Shown here in pieces: positions 23,001 to 31,752 of a DNA stretch of 32,938 bases. The notes under the pieces are model-generated. The model had not been told where the DNA came from. It did no database searches and saw only the letters and a program-made list of their open reading frames with translations. Location of the stretch: the IMG/VR virus record IMGVR_UViG_3300043778_000135, positions 1 to 32,938 of that record. One strand, 5' to 3'. Made by a program: the position numbers and the translations under genes. Position 1 is the first letter of the stretch. Every line of letters begins with the position of its first letter. This DNA is from a virus.

Positions 23001-25278
23001 CACCTATGAGATGAGCGAACCCCTGGTCATTCCACGGTTCCGGTTCGACGACAAGGGCGACAAGAAGAAGCTCGACGACTTCAAGACGAGCGTCGAGGAA
23101 ATGGCCAAGAGCGTCGGCGATCTGTTCAAGAAGGTCTCGGACGGCGCGAAGCAGGCCGGGAACGAGCTGGTCGCGCTGACCGCGAAGGTCGAGAAGCTGA
23201 ACGACGCGGCGGGACGCAAGGGCACCGGAACGAAGCGCCAGAAAGTGCTCGATATTGCGGCCGGCGGCGTCGAGCAGATCTCGGAAGGCGCGAAGAAGGC
23301 AGGCGAGGGCCTGGTCTCGGTGGCCGAGAAATACGAGACCCTGTATTTCGCGTCGCGGCGCGCAGGCGCCTCGGCGGCGAACCTGAAGGCGTTTGAATAC
23401 GCGGCGCGCGACGTCGGCGTCACCACCGAAGAGGCGGAGGAGGCCGTCGGAAACCTGTCGGATGCGTTGAGCAGGACGCCCTCGAACGAAGGTCTCTTGA
23501 AGAAGATGGGCATCCAGACGCGCGATGCCAAGGGCCAGCTGCGCGACTCGGCGGAACTGCTCGCTGAAATGGCCGCGCGCATGGACAAGCTGCCGGCCGG
23601 CGAAGCGAGGAAGCTGGGCGAGACCTTCGAGATCGATGACAAGACCTTGTCCGCGCTGCGCGACGGGGATTTCGCGAAGTCGTTCGCGCGCAATCGCGAG
23701 GTGATGCGGAAGACCGGCCTGAACCAGACGGCGGACGACGCGCATCGGGCGGCGGCGGAGCTGCGCGAACTGGGCGTGACGTACGACAACCTGGTGCTGC
23801 AGGCGCAGGGTGCGCTGCTGCACGGCGCGGGGCCGCTGATCAAGCAGTTCCGGCAATGGACCGACGAGCATCGCGAGGTGATCGAGAAGCGTGGCGGCGA
23901 AGTGGCGGGCGTGGTCGGAAAGGGCACCGAGGTGGTGGGCGGCGGGGTGCTGTTCGTCGCGGACCAGTTCGCCGCCCTCGATACGGCCACGGGCGGATGG
24001 TCGACGCGCCTCATGCTGCTGATCGGTGCGTTCAAGGTGCTGGGCGGGAGCAAGCTGATCGGCGGAATCAAGGAGCTGGTGGAGGCGCTGGGTTCCGTGG
24101 GCGAGGCGATCGAGGCAACGGAAGGCGGCGCGGCAAAGGCGGGCCTTGCGAAGCGGATCGGCGGCGGCGTCAAGCGGATGGCCGGCTGGGTCGCCGAGAA
24201 GGCGGGCACCCTGCTGGAGCGGGGGCGCGGCGCGGCCGGACGGATGTGGACGGGCGCCGGCAAGCTGATGGAGCGCGCGGGGCCGGTCGCGCGCGGAGCG
24301 ATGGAGCGTACGGGGCTGTTCGTGCGCGGGGCGGCGGGGCGTGCGGGGCCGCTCGTACGCGGGGCGCTGGGCGAGATCGGCGGATTCGCGGGTCGGGCCT
24401 GGCCGTGGGTGGGTGGGCCGTTGGCGGCGGGGCTCGAATTGATGCTGTATAGCGGGGGAATGAAGAAGGACGAATTCGAGGACGTCCGTGAGTGGCAGGC
24501 CAAGGCGAAAAAAATCTGGGATGCGAAACAGGCGTCGCCGTCGGGTGATCCCGGCGCGGGGCGCGGTCTTGCCCATTCGATGTTCGCGCAACTGATCGCA
24601 CGCGGCGAGGGCGACTATGGCTCGGTCAATCGCGGCAAGGCGCATGGCTACAAGTCAGGCGCCGAGGACCTGGAGAACATGACGGTCGCGGAGGTCATGG
24701 CGGCGCAGCGCAGCCACCGCTTCAACGCGGCCGGGCGCTACCAGATCATCGGCGACACCTTGTCGGACGCGGCTGCGTCGCTGGGGCTGAGCGGAAGCGA
24801 GAAGTTCGACCGCGGGATGCAGGACCGGATCTTCGAGGACTACCTCGTCAAGACCAAGCGGTGCGGCATCATGGATTTCGTGACGGGGAAAAGCGGCCAG
24901 GTGCGCGATGCCGTATACGCGACGGCGAAGGAATGGGCAAGCGTGGCGGTCCCCGCCGGCATGCGGACCGAATCCGGACGGATTTCGGATGGCCGGATGA
25001 CGTTCTACGACCGTCAAGGCAAGAATCGCGCGTCGATCACGGAAGCGCAGATGACCCAGGCGATCGAGAACACGCGGGCGATGTACCAGATGCCCGGGCT
25101 CGACGGCGCGGCGGGCTTCGGCGACGCGGCGGGCCCGCGCCCGGTCGAGATCCGGCAGAACGTCACGATCGAGATCAACGGCGTGCAGGATGCGGGCGCG
25201 ACCGGCCGCGAAGTGGCGCGCCACCAGGCGCGGGTCGCCAACGACCTGGCCCGACAAGTGGGAGGGGTGCTGCAATGA
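22993..25278 (+). CDS. Tail tape measure protein with C-terminal muralytic domain
   Basis: A 761-residue protein. Residues about 15-80 are charged coiled coil (KLDDFKTSVEEMAKSVGDLF). Residues about 380-500 are a Gly/Ala-rich, partly hydrophobic region with repeated MERAGPVARG- and LVRGAL-type units, a likely membrane-active part. Residues about 530-690 look like a lysozyme or transglycosylase (ARGEGDYGSVNRGKAHGYKS with probable catalytic Glu539, AAGRYQIIGDTL, and QDRIFEDYLV), similar to the GH104/lambda-R type. The tape measure sets tail length and is ejected into the target. At 761 residues and about 1.5 angstrom per residue it would give a tail near 110 nm (rule of thumb). Its stop overlaps the next start by ATGA. 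Confidence 0.88.
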   Translation: MADTYEMSEPLVIPRFRFDDKGDKKKLDDFKTSVEEMAKSVGDLFKKVSDGAKQAGNELVALTAKVEKLNDAAGRKGTGTKRQKVLDIAAGGVEQISEGAKKAGEGLVSVAEKYETLYFASRRAGASAANLKAFEYAARDVGVTTEEAEEAVGNLSDALSRTPSNEGLLKKMGIQTRDAKGQLRDSAELLAEMAARMDKLPAGEARKLGETFEIDDKTLSALRDGDFAKSFARNREVMRKTGLNQTADDAHRAAAELRELGVTYDNLVLQAQGALLHGAGPLIKQFRQWTDEHREVIEKRGGEVAGVVGKGTEVVGGGVLFVADQFAALDTATGGWSTRLMLLIGAFKVLGGSKLIGGIKELVEALGSVGEAIEATEGGAAKAGLAKRIGGGVKRMAGWVAEKAGTLLERGRGAAGRMWTGAGKLMERAGPVARGAMERTGLFVRGAAGRAGPLVRGALGEIGGFAGRAWPWVGGPLAAGLELMLYSGGMKKDEFEDVREWQAKAKKIWDAKQASPSGDPGAGRGLAHSMFAQLIARGEGDYGSVNRGKAHGYKSGAEDLENMTVAEVMAAQRSHRFNAAGRYQIIGDTLSDAAASLGLSGSEKFDRGMQDRIFEDYLVKTKRCGIMDFVTGKSGQVRDAVYATAKEWASVAVPAGMRTESGRISDGRMTFYDRQGKNRASITEAQMTQAIENTRAMYQMPGLDGAAGFGDAAGPRPVEIRQNVTIEINGVQDAGATGREVARHQARVANDLARQVGGVLQ

Positions 25279-25850
25279 CGTTCGACATGGTCTTGCTATC
25301 GAGCAAGTGGATCGACAACATCGAGATCGCAGTCTCGATCGAGGAGCAGTACAACGACGAGCTGACGATCGTCGATCATCCCGTCGAGAACGGGGCGCAG
25401 ATCAGCGATCACGCCTATCGCCGGCCGAGCGAAGTGATCCTGCAGTGCGGCTGGTCGAACGCCGATTACAAGGCACTGCTCGGCGCGTCGCAGACGAATT
25501 TCAACGGCACGCTGTCGAACCCGGACTACGTGAACGGCGTGTATTCGCGCCTGCTTGCGCTGCAGCAGCGGTGCGAGAGGTTCAACGTCACGACGAGCCG
25601 GCGGCGGTACAGCAACATGCTGATCGCGGGGCTCGCGGTCAGCACCGACGTGAAGAATCGCGCGGCGTTGATCGTCAAGGCGACGCTGCGCGAGATCCTG
25701 GTGGTCGACACGAAGGCGACGACGCTCGCGCCGAGGGCGAATCAGGCGCAGCCGGCCGCGACGTCGGAACTCCAGGACCAGGGCACGAAGCAGCTCGCGC
25801 CCGCCAACCCCGCGCCGGGCGGCGCGTCTCCACCGGACCAATGGCGATGA
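25275..25850 (+). CDS. Dit-like baseplate/tail protein
   Basis: A 191-residue protein starting at the ATGA overlap with the tape measure. The region IEIAVSIEEQYNDELTIVDH, then PVENGAQISDHAYRRPSEVI, is the pattern of the N-terminal Dit-like domain of phage tail proteins (split-barrel ring at the tube tip). The last 50 residues are Pro/Ala/Gln-rich linker (ANQAQPAATSELQDQGTK). Position between tape measure and plug matches Pam3-type tails, where this protein connects tube and baseplate. Confidence 0.72.
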   Translation: MTFDMVLLSSKWIDNIEIAVSIEEQYNDELTIVDHPVENGAQISDHAYRRPSEVILQCGWSNADYKALLGASQTNFNGTLSNPDYVNGVYSRLLALQQRCERFNVTTSRRRYSNMLIAGLAVSTDVKNRAALIVKATLREILVVDTKATTLAPRANQAQPAATSELQDQGTKQLAPANPAPGGASPPDQWR

Positions 25851-26155
25851 CGATCTATGAAATCCCGCTTTCGGGCGACAACCAGACCTTCAAGATCTCG
25901 CTGGGCGGCGTGCTGTACCGGCTCACGCTCGTGTATCGCGGGCCCGGCGGCTGGGTGCTCGACATCGCGGATGTCAACGGCGGCCCGCTGGTGGCCGGGA
26001 TTCCGCTCGTGACGGGCATCGACCTGCTCGCGCAGTACGCATACCTCGGCTTCGCGGGCGCGCTGCGGGTGCAGGGCGCGGCGCATCCCGACGATGTGCC
26101 CGACTTCGACAACCTGGGCGCGGGTGCGCGCCTGTACTGGGTGACCGACCAATGA
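25841..26155 (+). CDS. Baseplate plug protein (Pam3 gp18-like)
   Basis: A 104-residue beta-rich protein: MTIYEIPLSGDNQTFKISLG, then VLYRLTLVYRGPGGWVLDIA, then GIPLVTGIDLLAQYAYLGFA. This is the pattern of the small plug proteins (DUF6983/Pam3_gp18) that sit in the baseplate hub. It overlaps the preceding gene by 10 bp (the start may also be the ATG at 25847) and the next gene by ATGA, so all are translated from one message. Confidence 0.75.
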   Translation: MAMTIYEIPLSGDNQTFKISLGGVLYRLTLVYRGPGGWVLDIADVNGGPLVAGIPLVTGIDLLAQYAYLGFAGALRVQGAAHPDDVPDFDNLGAGARLYWVTDQ

Positions 26156-27117
26156 GCACGACTCAATTCGGCCGCAAGGCATCGCTGGTCGTCGGGCCGG
26201 CGGCGGGCGATGCGCTCGACCTGTCGGCGCTGCGTTTCAGCTTCGAGATCCGGCGCGACGACATCCAGACGCTCAACCGCCTGCATGTGCGGATCTTCAA
26301 TGTGTCGGACAACACCGCGAATCGGCTGCAAGGCGAGGAATTCACGCGGGTCGTGCTGCAGGCCGGCTACGCGCAGGGCGCATATGGCGTGATCTTCGAC
26401 GGCAACATCACGCAGACGCGGCGCGGCCGGTCGAGCCCGACGGAAACCGTGATCGAGATCGACGCATCGAGCGGCGATGACTGGTACACGAACGCCGTGG
26501 TCGAGCAGACCTTCGCGGGGGGCTCGACCAGCATGGATCACGTGCAGGCGGCCATCGAGACGATGAAGCCGTACGGCCTGAGCGTCGGCTACCTGCCGGC
26601 ATTCGAGGCGAAGCCGCTGCCGCGCGGCAAGCTCGTGTTCGCGATGGCGCGCGATGTCCTGGAGAACGCCGCGCGCAACCTGGGTGCGGACTGGTCGATC
26701 CAGGACACGCAGTTCCAGATGGTGCCGCAGAACAGCTACATCCCGGGCGACGCGCTCGAACTGAGCTCGAGCACGGGCATGATCGGGATGCCGACCCGGG
26801 AGCAGAACGGGGTCACGGTCAAGTGTCTGTTGAATCCGAAGGCAAGCGTCTCGGGCCTGGTTCGGATCGAGGAGAAGAGCCTGTCGAAGACGGTCGTGAA
26901 ACCCGGCGAAAACGGTGCCGGTTCGCCGGCCAGGACGACAGGCGCCGATCCGGCGAAGCCGCGCAGCGATGGTCTATATAAGATCGTGAAGGTCGAGCAT
27001 GAAGGGGATACGCGCGGCACCGCGTGGTATTCGACGCTGACGTGCGTGGCTGTCGATCAATCGATTTCGCCGTCCGCGACGGGAGGCGGTGTGGGGCCCG
27101 TGAAGCCAAGAGGCTGA
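26152..27117 (+). CDS. Baseplate hub protein (gp27/gpD-like)
   Basis: A 321-residue protein with TTQFGRKASLVVGPAAGDAL, a beta-barrel segment (RIFNVSDNTANRLQGEEFTR, then VVLQAGY) and a C-terminal domain with the DGLYKIVKVEHEGDTRGTAW signature common to hub proteins that bind the spike. A Gly/Pro/Ala linker lies at about 250-270. The hub forms a trimer beneath the tube and holds the spike. It begins inside the stop of the plug gene (ATGA). Confidence 0.8.
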   Translation: MSTTQFGRKASLVVGPAAGDALDLSALRFSFEIRRDDIQTLNRLHVRIFNVSDNTANRLQGEEFTRVVLQAGYAQGAYGVIFDGNITQTRRGRSSPTETVIEIDASSGDDWYTNAVVEQTFAGGSTSMDHVQAAIETMKPYGLSVGYLPAFEAKPLPRGKLVFAMARDVLENAARNLGADWSIQDTQFQMVPQNSYIPGDALELSSSTGMIGMPTREQNGVTVKCLLNPKASVSGLVRIEEKSLSKTVVKPGENGAGSPARTTGADPAKPRSDGLYKIVKVEHEGDTRGTAWYSTLTCVAVDQSISPSATGGGVGPVKPRG

Positions 27118-27255
27118 GTGCGGCCCGCGGGGCGGATGATCGAGCGGTTCCGGTTATGTCGATCATGATTCGCACTGCAAATTACTGGGCGGCGCACGAC
27201 CCGTCAGGCGCACTGCCGGCCGACCAACCAGCAATTCGTTCTTTTTCTTTCAGCG

Positions 27256-28002
27256 ATGGACAAACTTCAGAAATACGGCGATTCGGCGGCCGCACTGCGC
27301 GCCATGCTGCGTACGTCGCGCAGCGATCTCTGGACCGCGCTGCCGGCCATCGTCGATTCGTTCGACGCGGCCCTGCAAACCTGCGCGGTACAGCTGGCGA
27401 TCAAGCCGCAGCGCCAGGCGGCGGACGGCGCCGTGGCCTCGATTCCGTTCAAGGTGCTGGTCGATTGCCCGGTGCAGTTTCCGGCGGGCGGCCAGTGCGC
27501 GTTGACCTTTCCCGTCATGCCCGGCGATGAGTGCCTGGTGGTGTTCGCGTCGCGCTGCATCGACGCCTGGTGGCAATCGGGCGGCGTGCAGGACCAGGCG
27601 GAACTGCGCATGCATGACCTGTCGGACGGCTTCGTGCTGCTCGGCTACCGCTCGCGGCCGCGCGCGCTGACCAACGTCAGCGGGCACTCCACGCAACTGC
27701 GCAGCGACGACGGCGCGACCTATATCGATCTCGATCCGAGCCGGCAGAAGGTGACGATCGTCGCGCCCGGCGGCTTCGACGTGATCGCGCCGCAATCGAC
27801 GTTCTCGGCGGCGGTGACGATCCAGGGCCTGTTGACCTTCGTCGGCGGCATGGTCGGCAGCGCGACGAGCGGCGCGGCCGCGAGGATCAGCGGCGCGATC
27901 GACTTCGTCGGACAGGTGCTGGCGAACGGCAAGCGCATCGACGATACGCATACCCATGGCGGTGTCCAGCCCGGCGGCGGCAACACCGGCAACGTCAACT
28001 GA
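27256..28002 (+). CDS. Membrane-piercing baseplate spike (Gp138/gpV-like)
   Basis: A 248-residue protein. Residues about 1-110 match the Gp138 N-terminal OB-like domain (PVQFPAGGQCALTFPVMPGD, then ECLVVFASRCIDAWW, then HDLSDGFVLLGYR). A beta-helical part follows (VTIVAPGGFDVIAPQSTFSA) and then a C-terminal tip with H232-T-H234 in DTHTHGGVQPGG, the iron-binding HxH apex seen in P2-type spikes. It should puncture the outer membrane. It is separated from the hub gene by 138 bp without a recognisable gene, the largest gap inside the tail operon. The ATG at 27256 lacks a clear ribosome-binding site. Confidence 0.82.
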   Translation: MDKLQKYGDSAAALRAMLRTSRSDLWTALPAIVDSFDAALQTCAVQLAIKPQRQAADGAVASIPFKVLVDCPVQFPAGGQCALTFPVMPGDECLVVFASRCIDAWWQSGGVQDQAELRMHDLSDGFVLLGYRSRPRALTNVSGHSTQLRSDDGATYIDLDPSRQKVTIVAPGGFDVIAPQSTFSAAVTIQGLLTFVGGMVGSATSGAAARISGAIDFVGQVLANGKRIDDTHTHGGVQPGGGNTGNVN

Positions 28003-28011
28003 GGCATTTCG

Positions 28012-28365
28012 ATGCGATACCGAAAACTCGATACCGATGGCGATTACGTGTTTGGCGGGCAATCCGCCGATTTCCTGGCCGATTCTCCCGAGGCCGTCGC
28101 GCAGGCCGTGCTCACGCGCCTGAAGCTGCTGCGCGGAGAGTGGTTCCTCGATACGTCGGCGGGGATGCCGTGGACGACCGAGGTGCTCGGCAAGTACACG
28201 GGAGGCGCCTACGACGCGGCGATCCGCCAATGCATCCTCGGCACGCAGGGCGCGGCGGAGATCACGGACTACGCGAGCACGCTGGATTCCGGGCAGCGCA
28301 CGCTGACGGTGACCGCGGCGCTCGACACCCTTTACGGCCCCACTCAGATACAGGTGACCTTGTGA
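28012..28365 (+). CDS. gp25-like baseplate wedge protein (gpW-like)
   Basis: A 117-residue protein. LDTDGDYVFGGQSADFLADS, then PEAVAQAVLTRLKLLRGEWF, then LDTSAGMPWTTEVLGKY is the standard pattern of gp25/W baseplate proteins, which share ancestry with the T6SS TssE lysozyme-like wedge protein. It nucleates sheath assembly on the baseplate. It follows the spike by 9 bp and its stop overlaps the GTG start of baseplate J. Confidence 0.82.
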   Translation: MRYRKLDTDGDYVFGGQSADFLADSPEAVAQAVLTRLKLLRGEWFLDTSAGMPWTTEVLGKYTGGAYDAAIRQCILGTQGAAEITDYASTLDSGQRTLTVTAALDTLYGPTQIQVTL

Positions 28366-29540
28366 CGCTTTCCACCCTTGCACCCACGATCGACGCGAAC
28401 GGCATCACGGCGCCGGCCTATGCCGATGTGTTGGCGTACCTTCAGGACAAGTTCCGCGCGATCTACGGCGTCGACGCCTACCTCGAACCCGACAGCCAGG
28501 ACGGCCAGCTGCTCGCGGTGTTCGCGAAGGCGATGAGCGACGTCAACGCGACCGCGATCGCGATCTACAACGCCTTCAGCCCGGCCACGGCGCAGGGCGC
28601 CGCGTTGTCGAGCAACGTGAAGATCAACGGCATCGCGCGCAAGCTCGCGTCGTACTCGAGCGTCGACCTGCGGCTCGTCGGACAGGCGGGCGCGACCATC
28701 ACGAACGGCACGGCCCGGGACGAGAACGGCGAGAAGTGGCAGTTGCCCGCGAGTGTCGTGATTCCGCCGAGCGGCGAAATCACCGTGACCGCGACCTGCG
28801 CGCGGATCGGCGCGGTGGCGGCGCGGGCCGGCACGGTGGCGCAGATCGCGACGCCGATGCGCGGCTGGCAGAGCGTGATCAATCCGGCGGATGCGGCCGT
28901 CGGCGCGCCGGTCGAGTCGGATGCGGCGCTGCGGCTGCGGCAGACCATCTCGACCGCGCTGCCGTCGATGACCGTGCTCGACGGGATCATCGGCGCGGTC
29001 GCGAACGTGGCCGGCGTGACGCGCTATGTCGCCTACGAGAACGATACGAGCGACACGGACAAGAACGGCATTCCGCCGCATGCCGTGTCGCTGGTGGTCG
29101 AGGGCGGCGACGCGCAGCTGGTCGCGCAGGCCATCGCCTCGAAGAAGACGCCGGGAGCGGGCACCTTCGGCCAGACGGCGGTGGTCGTCAAGGACGTCTA
29201 CGACCGTCCGATCACGATCCAGTTCTTCCGGCCCGCCGCGGCGCGCATCGTGGCCACCGTCAATCTGAAGGCGCTGGCGGGATATACGACGCAGACCGGG
29301 CAGCAGATCCGGCAGGCGGTGGCGGACTACGTCAACGCGCTGCCGATCGGCGGGGGGCTGTCGGGCAGCGTCGAGTGGGGCGATGCGCTGACGGCGGCCA
29401 ACGGCGTGGGCGGCGGGCGGACCTTCAAGCTCGCGGGTCTCGCGTTGTCCGGACCGCGCGGGAGCGGCGCGCCCGATGTTCCGCTGCTGTTCAACGAAGC
29501 GGCGGCCTGTTCGCCGGACGACGTCACGGTGGTGATCTGA
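28362..29540 (+). CDS. Baseplate J-like wedge protein
   Basis: A 392-residue protein starting with GTG at 28362 inside the preceding stop. IDANGITAPAYADVLAYLQD, then AIYGVDAYLEPDSQDGQLLA, then VFAKAMSDVNATAIAIYNAF are hallmark N-terminal J/gp47 motifs. The middle has TARDENGEKWQLPASVVIP and AGTVAQIATPMRGWQSVINP, and then ESDAALRLRQTISTALPS. It forms the periphery of the baseplate wedge that bears the fibre connectors. It differs clearly from the decayed Mu-like J fragment at 9328-9648, so the two phage tails have different origins. Confidence 0.88.
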   Translation: MTLSTLAPTIDANGITAPAYADVLAYLQDKFRAIYGVDAYLEPDSQDGQLLAVFAKAMSDVNATAIAIYNAFSPATAQGAALSSNVKINGIARKLASYSSVDLRLVGQAGATITNGTARDENGEKWQLPASVVIPPSGEITVTATCARIGAVAARAGTVAQIATPMRGWQSVINPADAAVGAPVESDAALRLRQTISTALPSMTVLDGIIGAVANVAGVTRYVAYENDTSDTDKNGIPPHAVSLVVEGGDAQLVAQAIASKKTPGAGTFGQTAVVVKDVYDRPITIQFFRPAAARIVATVNLKALAGYTTQTGQQIRQAVADYVNALPIGGGLSGSVEWGDALTAANGVGGGRTFKLAGLALSGPRGSGAPDVPLLFNEAAACSPDDVTVVI

Positions 29541-30202
29541 TGGCCGAACTCGAGGAGTACATCGGCCTGATCACCTCCGAGCACCGGGAGCGGCCGCGCT
29601 TCTCGTCGACCGTGGGCGCGCTCGTGGGGCCGCTCGTGGAGCAGCTGAATGCCATCGGGTCGATGCCGGAGAAATTCGATCTCGATGTGGCGAAAGGCGT
29701 GCAGCTCGATGCGATCGGGATGTGGGTGGGGGTGTCGAGACGCATCAATGCGCAGCTCGCGAACGTCTACTTTTCGTTCGACCTCTCGGGCATCGGCTAT
29801 GACCAGGGGATCTGGAAAGGGCCTTACGACCCGGACATGGGCCTGGTGATGCTCGACGACGACACGTACCGGCTCGTGATCCGCGCGAAGATCGGTGCGA
29901 ATCATTGGGACGGGACGCTGGCGTCGAGCGCGGCCATTCTGAACAGCATCTTCGGCCCGGATACGCATGCGTTTTTCGAGGACAACCAGGATATGTCGAT
30001 GACGATCGGCATTTCGGGGAGAGTGCCGTCGGCGGTGTTCCTGGCGTTGCTGGCGGGCGGATACATCCCGTTGAAGCCGGAAGGCGTGCGCGTCAACTTC
30101 ACACTCGTCACCACAGCAGACGGGGAGCCCCTCTTCGGGCTCGACATGGATAACCAATACGTCGCCGGGCTCGATCGCGGAGCATGGGGCGTTCCTGCAT
30201 AG
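29540..30202 (+). CDS. Baseplate wedge / fibre connector (DUF2612, gpI-like)
   Basis: A 220-residue protein overlapping the J stop by one base (TGATG). EEYIGLITSEHRERPRFSST, then VGALVGPLVEQLNAIGSMPE, then DLDVAKGVQLDAIGMWVGVS match DUF2612 proteins, the counterpart of P2 gpI. It binds J and carries the tail fibre. It ends nine bases before the first fibre gene. Confidence 0.8.
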   Translation: MAELEEYIGLITSEHRERPRFSSTVGALVGPLVEQLNAIGSMPEKFDLDVAKGVQLDAIGMWVGVSRRINAQLANVYFSFDLSGIGYDQGIWKGPYDPDMGLVMLDDDTYRLVIRAKIGANHWDGTLASSAAILNSIFGPDTHAFFEDNQDMSMTIGISGRVPSAVFLALLAGGYIPLKPEGVRVNFTLVTTADGEPLFGLDMDNQYVAGLDRGAWGVPA

Positions 30203-30210
30203 GAAGACAA

Positions 30211-31752
30211 ATGGCAAACAATGATTTTCTCGTGTTCGGCGGGAATGGCGCGGCCAATGTGATCGATCAGGCGAGCTATTCCGCGATGGATGCGCGCGGG
30301 GGCGGGTTCTCGATCGGGATCGCGAAATCGGCGCAGGCGAACAAGGTGTGGCGGCAGAGTTCGATCATGGCGGCGGTGCTGGCTCAATTCATTGCGGACT
30401 GCACCGGCAAGGAGGCGCGCGACGACGGCACGACGCAGGCGCTGCTTGCGAACCTGAAGCAAGCCGTTCCGGCGGCGGTGAATGACGCCGGCGTGAATTC
30501 ATCGCAGAAGATCAACGGCGCGAATGCGGCGAACCTGCTCTTCAACGGGTCGGGGGAGTTCGGCAACGTGGGATGGGGCAGCAGCAATTTCCCTTCCGTC
30601 GCCGATGCGAAAGGTGGAGGGACGATTTTCCTGAACACGGCAGCAGTCTCCGTGGCGACCGAGGACGTGTCTGCAGTCGTGATGTGCGGTGCCGGCGTCC
30701 CGATGACGGTTTCAGGCGAGATGACCACGGGGGGCGTGAGTGCAGGTCGCGCCTATGTGATGCTTGAAGCGTTCACGTCGGGCGGCGCATCGCTCGGCGT
30801 TTTCGCCGGACCTGCGACGGTATCGAATGGTTCGTCATGGACCTTCGCGAACGTAAGCGGCGTTACGCCGACGGGGACGGCTCAAGTCGTCGTACGCCGG
30901 GGCGTCGACACTTCCCCCAACGTGCGGCCGTTCGGGCTTGGTTTCCGCCGAATCAAGATCGAGCGTGGCAACACCCCATCGCTCTACTCGCAGGAGGCGA
31001 GTATTGCCGCGGCCCCGATGCCGGTCGTCGGGTCGGTTCGGAATCTGACGATGTCCGTCGTTTCGCCGAGTGTGTCCGCAGCCATGACGGCCGATGAAAT
31101 CGTCGTCGGGACTGCCCTCGGCGGCTTCGGCTACAAGCTCGCGAACTTCAATCAGACGATCAATCTTGCCACGACAGGGCTGGGCGGGATGGATATGGGC
31201 AGCGCGCCGGCATCGGGCTATGTCGCGCTCTACGCGATCTATAACCCGGCGAACGCACGGCAGGCCTTGTTGGCCACGGACGTAACCCGGACGTTGGCGC
31301 CTGAGGTCTACTCGGGCGTCAATATGCCGCCGGGCTATACCGCATCCTCGCTGGTCAGCGTAGTGCGGACCAATGCAAATGGGCAATTTCTCCCGTTCCG
31401 GCAACTGGATCGCGCTGTCTGGGTGCCTCCCGTGGGAATCCTGGGCGTGGCGGTGGACGGCGGGCCGCAGTGGCACGCCGTCGATTGCTCCGGACTGTGC
31501 CCGAGGAACGCAAAGACATTCCGGGGATACGCGACAGCGGGGAACGACAGCGCGGGCGTATTCAACATCAGCATGGCAGGGGATGCGATCGGCAGCGGGA
31601 GCTTGACGTCGAACGTGGCGTCGACCGGCAGCTCGGCACAGTTTGTCAATGTACCGATCCTCACGCCTCAAACCATTTTCCTTTGGTATCGGTTCTTGGG
31701 AACGCCTGCTTCATTGGGGTTCACCTATATCGGCACGGGGTATACGTTCTAA
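30211..31752 (+). CDS. Tail fibre protein 1
   Basis: A 513-residue protein with AGGAAG before the ATG at 30211 (an in-frame ATG at 30184 lies inside the previous gene and is rejected). The N-terminal 125 residues, NDFLVFGGNGAANVIDQASY and then KVWRQSSIMAAVLAQFIADC, are the baseplate-attachment domain and are shared with fibre 2. Residues about 110-260 form a carbohydrate-binding-like beta-sandwich (NLLFNGSGEFGNVGWGSSNF). The C-terminal 220 residues, through GVAVDGGPQWHAVDCSGLCP and FLWYRFLGTPASLGFTYIGT, should determine receptor specificity. It is the likely host-range determinant of the particle. Confidence 0.82.
   Translation: MANNDFLVFGGNGAANVIDQASYSAMDARGGGFSIGIAKSAQANKVWRQSSIMAAVLAQFIADCTGKEARDDGTTQALLANLKQAVPAAVNDAGVNSSQKINGANAANLLFNGSGEFGNVGWGSSNFPSVADAKGGGTIFLNTAAVSVATEDVSAVVMCGAGVPMTVSGEMTTGGVSAGRAYVMLEAFTSGGASLGVFAGPATVSNGSSWTFANVSGVTPTGTAQVVVRRGVDTSPNVRPFGLGFRRIKIERGNTPSLYSQEASIAAAPMPVVGSVRNLTMSVVSPSVSAAMTADEIVVGTALGGFGYKLANFNQTINLATTGLGGMDMGSAPASGYVALYAIYNPANARQALLATDVTRTLAPEVYSGVNMPPGYTASSLVSVVRTNANGQFLPFRQLDRAVWVPPVGILGVAVDGGPQWHAVDCSGLCPRNAKTFRGYATAGNDSAGVFNISMAGDAIGSGSLTSNVASTGSSAQFVNVPILTPQTIFLWYRFLGTPASLGFTYIGTGYTF

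Noticed and set aside
22087-24645. 852-codon minus-strand frame opposite the chaperone and tape measure
   Set aside because: Same cause: composition-driven, low-complexity Arg/Pro/His text with no known motif.
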